A stretch of DNA of 64,000 bases from NCBI GenBank assembly GCA_949293555.1, contig CASFDV010000003.1:257614-321613 (forward strand), read 5' to 3'. Below are positions 63,829 to 64,000 of this stretch, piece by piece. This stretch comes from an uncultured Bacillota bacterium (lineage in GTDB: Bacteria > Bacillota_I > Bacilli_A > RFN20 > CAG-826). Position 1 is the first letter of the stretch. Every line of letters starts with the position of its first letter. The notes beneath the pieces are model-generated. The model searched no databases. It was not told the DNA's origin and saw nothing but the letters and a program-made list of their open reading frames with translations. A program made the translations under genes and the position numbers.

Positions 63829-64000
63829 TTAGAGGAGAGCGGCGGCTCTCCAGGGGATCTGGGTGTCGCGGCTCTCGGAGCCGTCGACGGACTCCTCATG
63901 GACCGTGTCGTACTGGCCCTCGATGGTGATCCTCGTCTCGTAGTAGGTGACGATCTCGTCGAAGAAGGCGACGGCCCAGCCGCCGGTGATGACGGCGTCC
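63829..64000 (-). CDS. C-terminal end of an upstream gene (partial)
   Basis: 56 codons to a TAA at 63829-63831, entering from beyond the window. The end reads GGWAVAFFDEIVTYYETRI and stops in a Ser/Asp-rich tail, with no membrane anchor. It lies 12 bp before the surface protein gene, so it is the same operon. The product cannot be named from this piece. Confidence 0.6.
   Translation of the reverse strand, partial: DAVITGGWAVAFFDEIVTYYETRITIEGQYDTVHEESVDGSESRDTQIPWRAAALL

Overview
The window is a GC-rich chromosomal segment (standard code: TGA is a stop, TGG is Trp). Nearly every gene has a long antisense shadow ORF. Gene content points to the Bacillota, on the Erysipelotrichia/Mollicutes side of the Bacilli. 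It has RNase HIII, MutS2, T-box leaders on valS, ileS and pheST, the rplU-prp-rpmA trio, and a tig-lon pair with a CIRCE-like element on lon. The division cluster is only mraZ-rsmH-(ftsL-like)-ftsA-ftsZ, with no penicillin-binding protein or mur gene. Several loci look like Bacillus gene order with wall, shape and haem genes removed, so a reduced, possibly wall-less, gut-type starch user is plausible. That is inference, and the high GC would be unusual for that branch.

Layout. 1-11.9 kb: a starch/maltodextrin island on the minus strand (malE, a giant malF, malG, then an intracellular GH13 enzyme, a lipoprotein pullulanase and a lipoprotein amylase cut by the window edge). 12.1-29.1 kb: housekeeping genes on the minus strand (rpmA/prp/rplU, radC, valS, a phosphodiesterase, ysxC, lon, tig, a DUF3196-like gene, a HAD phosphatase, a DUF1893 gene, tRNA-Arg) and two fused ABC exporters. 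29.1-35.7 kb: uvrC and mutS2, divergent from rnhC, then rluD and lspA. 35.7-46.8 kb: ileS, ftsZ, ftsA, the rest of the division cluster, yceD, pheT and pheS. 47.1-48.1 kb: a region of different composition with one small unknown gene and no other clear gene. 48.1-51.9 kb: an rRNA methyltransferase, a YgjP-type metallopeptidase, a lipoprotein, a DUF523/TudS-like protein with a repetitive basic tail, an ECF S-component and a small membrane protein. 51.9-64 kb: a second carbohydrate block (two MalK-type ATPases, one greatly extended; a GH13 glucosidase; a PucR-type regulator; a DUF624-like membrane protein; a PfkB sugar kinase; a LacI regulator; a surface protein; the end of a further gene), with a 352-bp internally deleted ISL3-type element between operons.

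How it fits together. Surface amylase and pullulanase cut starch or glycogen. MalE binds the products and MalF/MalG import them, powered by one or both MalK proteins, which are encoded some 40 kb away. Cytoplasmic GH13 enzymes finish the job. Near-identical LacI-type palindromes (GAAAGCGCTTTC-like) lie at the promoters of malE, pulA and the first malK, and a LacI-family regulator is encoded in the second malK operon, so a scattered regulon is likely. At least nine genes show a -10 box ending 6-8 bp before the start codon and no Shine-Dalgarno sequence, which suggests frequent leaderless mRNAs alongside conventional SD-led genes.
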